Both the position numbers and the translations under genes were made by a program. This document shows positions 6,007-7,700 of a stretch of DNA of 7,700 nt, one piece after another (the first letter of the stretch is position 1; each line of letters opens with the position of its first letter). This DNA is from Candidatus Sabulitectum sp. Its GTDB lineage: Bacteria > Fermentibacterota > Fermentibacteria > Fermentibacterales > JCC-6. The DNA lies in NCBI GenBank assembly GCA_023136985.1, contig JAGLQD010000050.1, positions 1-7,700 of the forward strand, in the 5' to 3' direction. The notes below the pieces were generated by a model. It was not told the origin of the DNA and made no database searches. It saw only the letters and a program-made list of their open reading frames with translations.

Positions 6007-6789
6007 ATGAAAATTCCAGTTATTGTTCTGATATCAGTTCTTACAGTGGCTCTTGCAGTAAGTCTGACAACTGTTTACCGCATGGATGAAAAAGTCAGCC
6101 GCATGAGAGACATGGCAAGTGAATGCAGCCGGATGGTAGAGCATGTCTCGTTACAGCGAGACACCCTTGCCATTATCAACTCTGCGTTTGCCGCCAGGGA
6201 AGACTCTCTTCCTTCTCTCAGGCACACTATGGACTCGCTGCAGATTCGTCTTGATGAAGCCGAGCTGGTCCGCAACTACCTGGGCTATTACCTGATAATC
6301 GACACAGGTCAGAATAGATTCCACCTGCGCCGCGGAGGGCTTCTGGTAAGATCCGGGTATTGCGGTACCGGCAAAGGCTGGACTGCAAATGACAGTGGTC
6401 TGGTCTGGAATTTCAGCACGCCCAGAGGTATCAGATATGTTGTCAAAAAGGGAGAGAACCCATACTGGTACAAGCCGGACTGGTACTGGCTCGAACAGGA
6501 TCTTCGTCCCCCGAGACCGGGTCAGGATATTCTCATACCAGACAGCCTCTCCTGGGAAGAGCAGATCGTTTACTACAATGATTCCCTTACATCCAGTGAG
6601 CGTGTATGGGTTCGTGCGGTTCCCGGAGCGCTTGGCAACTTCAAGGTTGATCTTGGAGGAGGAATTCTTCTCCACTACGGAGTGGGTAGAGGAAGAAATG
6701 TAAGTCACGGATGTATTCGTCTGGGTAATTCAGATCTGGAAGCTATTTACAGAGCCCTGCCTGTGGGCGCTCCTGTCTTAATTTATTAA
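6007..6789 (+). CDS. Membrane-anchored L,D-transpeptidase (YkuD domain) with coiled-coil stalk
   Basis: YkuD enzymes form meso-DAP-meso-DAP (3-3) cross-links or attach proteins or D-amino acids to tetrapeptide stems, using a catalytic Cys. The 260-residue product has an uncleaved-looking N-terminal helix (residues 4-22), then a charged, heptad-like stretch (about 25-90) that is probably a coiled coil or stalk. The YkuD domain follows from about 93 (YYLIIDTGQNRFHL) to the end. The active-site signature is complete: H223-Y-G225, then SHGCIRL with H234, C236 and R238. FSTPRGIRYV (136-145) is also typical. It should sit on the outer face of the inner membrane. ATG 6007 follows GGAAAG (5993-5998) by eight bases. 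Its neighbour, an M15 peptidase, could supply tetrapeptide donors. The next gene starts 12 bp downstream, so an operon is likely. The exact reaction (cross-linking, protein tethering) is not decidable. Confidence 0.93.
   Translation: MKIPVIVLISVLTVALAVSLTTVYRMDEKVSRMRDMASECSRMVEHVSLQRDTLAIINSAFAAREDSLPSLRHTMDSLQIRLDEAELVRNYLGYYLIIDTGQNRFHLRRGGLLVRSGYCGTGKGWTANDSGLVWNFSTPRGIRYVVKKGENPYWYKPDWYWLEQDLRPPRPGQDILIPDSLSWEEQIVYYNDSLTSSERVWVRAVPGALGNFKVDLGGGILLHYGVGRGRNVSHGCIRLGNSDLEAIYRALPVGAPVLIY
6144..6163 (+). repeat. Perfect 7-bp inverted repeat inside the YkuD gene
   Basis: TGTCTCG (6144-6150) and CGAGACA (6157-6163) are exact reverse complements around a six-base loop, within the stalk-coding part of the transpeptidase gene. 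No T-run follows and no site-specific function is apparent. It may be chance. Confidence 0.4.
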
Positions 6790-6801
6790 TGAGAGGCCGA
6801 A

Positions 6802-7700
6802 ATGATTTCTACATTCTCAGGAATTGCTGAAAAGCGTTCGCGACTTAACATTGTCTTGATTGCAGGTACGCTTCTCTCTGTACTTACGATAATATTCTTC
6901 GTTAACAGGTCCAGGACAGATTCTTCAGCTTTCCAGCAACCCGTTTCATCGGAAGTAAATCAGGCTGTTTCTTCTGTGGAGGACATCGCGTCTGCTCCAG
7001 TAGAACCTCCTCCTGAACTGTGGCTTCAGGCTTATGGTTCTTCTTCCGGTAATGCTGCATGGGGCAATCCTATAGTAGCTCCATTCGATACAGTATGGAG
7101 TATCTCCACGGGAAGAGAGCTCTTTTCCCCTCCGGCAATTGTCGGCGGGATCATTTTCATTGCAGGGAATGATAAGGTTCTTCGCGGTATAAACAGAGAT
7201 TCCGGTGAGCAGATCTGGTCAAGGTCTGTTACGTGCGGCCTGTCCGGTGGAGTTGCTGCGGATTCCACAACTGTCTACTTCAGCGGCCAGGATGGATATA
7301 TGTATGCCATCAACAGCGAAACAGGCTCGGAGAAATGGAAAACAGGCCTCGGATATCACATTTTTACAGATGCATGTGTTTTTTGTGACAGTCTGGTTCT
7401 TGCAGGAAATTCCATGGGTTCCATTGCAGCATTAAGCAGAAGAACCGGTGCGCTGATCTGGAGTGATACCCTTGACGGCCTTCTTCTTGGACCTGCAGTT
7501 TCAGAGAGTATTGCAGTTTTTTCTTCAGAGGCCGGTGCTGTGGGAGCATGGGATATTGAGGGAAATTCGCTGTGGTCCCGGGGATTTACTTCACAGCCCT
7601 CCTCTCCTTCGATTAGATCTGGTACTGTTTTCCTGGGATTTTCATCAGGAAAGGTTCTCGCTCTCTCCCTTCTCACCGGAGAGACTCTATGGGAATCGGC
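6802..7700 (+). CDS. Membrane-anchored PQQ-repeat beta-propeller protein, C-terminus beyond the window
   Basis: The frame is open from ATG 6802 to the window edge: 299 complete codons and no stop. GAGAGG (6791-6796) lies five bases before the ATG. A basic stretch (KRSR, 11-14) precedes a hydrophobic helix (about 16-34), then a Ser/Pro/Val-rich linker (about 35-72), giving an inner-membrane anchor with an extracytoplasmic domain. From about residue 75 there are repeated blades with the PQQ_2 pattern G-x-(V/M/I)-x-A-(I/L)-x-x-x-TG-x-x-x-W. Clear copies are near 125-139 (INRDSGEQIW), 165-179 (INSETGSEKW), 206-220 (LSRRTGALIW), 246-258 (degenerate, WDIEGNSLW) and 283-297 (LSLLTGETLW). This fold is shared by BamB-like scaffolds and quinoprotein dehydrogenases. 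No dehydrogenase catalytic region is seen, so a binding or scaffold role is more likely. It is probably the last visible member of the pgi-led run. Confidence 0.87.
   Translation, partial: MISTFSGIAEKRSRLNIVLIAGTLLSVLTIIFFVNRSRTDSSAFQQPVSSEVNQAVSSVEDIASAPVEPPPELWLQAYGSSSGNAAWGNPIVAPFDTVWSISTGRELFSPPAIVGGIIFIAGNDKVLRGINRDSGEQIWSRSVTCGLSGGVAADSTTVYFSGQDGYMYAINSETGSEKWKTGLGYHIFTDACVFCDSLVLAGNSMGSIAALSRRTGALIWSDTLDGLLLGPAVSESIAVFSSEAGAVGAWDIEGNSLWSRGFTSQPSSPSIRSGTVFLGFSSGKVLALSLLTGETLWES

Noticed and set aside
6151..6708. A 185-codon open frame on the minus strand inside the YkuD gene
   Set aside because: It is antisense to a gene with a complete active-site signature, and the product has no recognisable domain or signal peptide.
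1..7700. tRNA, rRNA, CRISPR arrays, insertion sequences, toxin-antitoxin or defence genes
   Set aside because: I saw no cloverleaf-like clusters, regularly spaced repeats, transposase or nuclease motifs, or terminal inverted repeats on either strand.

Overview
The window looks like a chromosomal stretch of an uncultured, diderm (Gram-negative-type) bacterium. It encodes two lipoproteins, a predicted outer-membrane beta-barrel, an exported methionine sulfoxide reductase and two peptidoglycan enzymes. GC is moderate, a little under 50% by eye, and density is very high, with overlapping or nearly abutting genes. The mix of orphan exported proteins with a PQQ-type propeller and a calcium-loop M15 peptidase is reminiscent of lineages around the FCB superphylum, but that placement is a low-confidence guess. 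No RNA genes, IS elements, CRISPR arrays, phage genes or defence genes were seen; this reads as ordinary chromosome rather than a mobile island.

Layout, left to right. (1) 1-119, minus: the 5' end of a small lipoprotein gene leaving the window. (2) 158-940, plus: a divergent lipoprotein that resembles a reduced HlyD/RND-type membrane-fusion protein. (3) 927-1859, minus: an exported MsrB-MsrA fusion that converges on, and overlaps, gene 2 by 14 bp. (4) 1860-1977: a 118-bp divergent intergenic region, the only real promoter-sized gap. (5) 1978-7700, plus: one tight co-directional run of six genes. These are pgi (glucose-6-phosphate isomerase), an unrecognised beta-barrel protein, purN (GAR formyltransferase), an M15 D,D-peptidase-like protein, a membrane-anchored YkuD L,D-transpeptidase and a membrane-anchored PQQ-repeat beta-propeller cut by the window edge. 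Junctions are 4-bp overlap, 11-bp overlap, 20 bp, 16 bp and 12 bp, so co-transcription is likely.

Functionally the six-gene run mixes central metabolism (pgi, purN) with cell-envelope proteins. The M15 and YkuD neighbours are a natural pair: a D,D-carboxypeptidase yields the tetrapeptide stems that L,D-transpeptidases use as donors. The barrel and propeller are envelope proteins of unknown role. The points most worth a second look are the pgi start, where a T7 run separates two competing starts in different frames; the small hairpin just before the purN ribosome binding site; the exported MsrBA; and the degenerate fusion-protein-like lipoprotein. I did not find evidence of an entirely new system.
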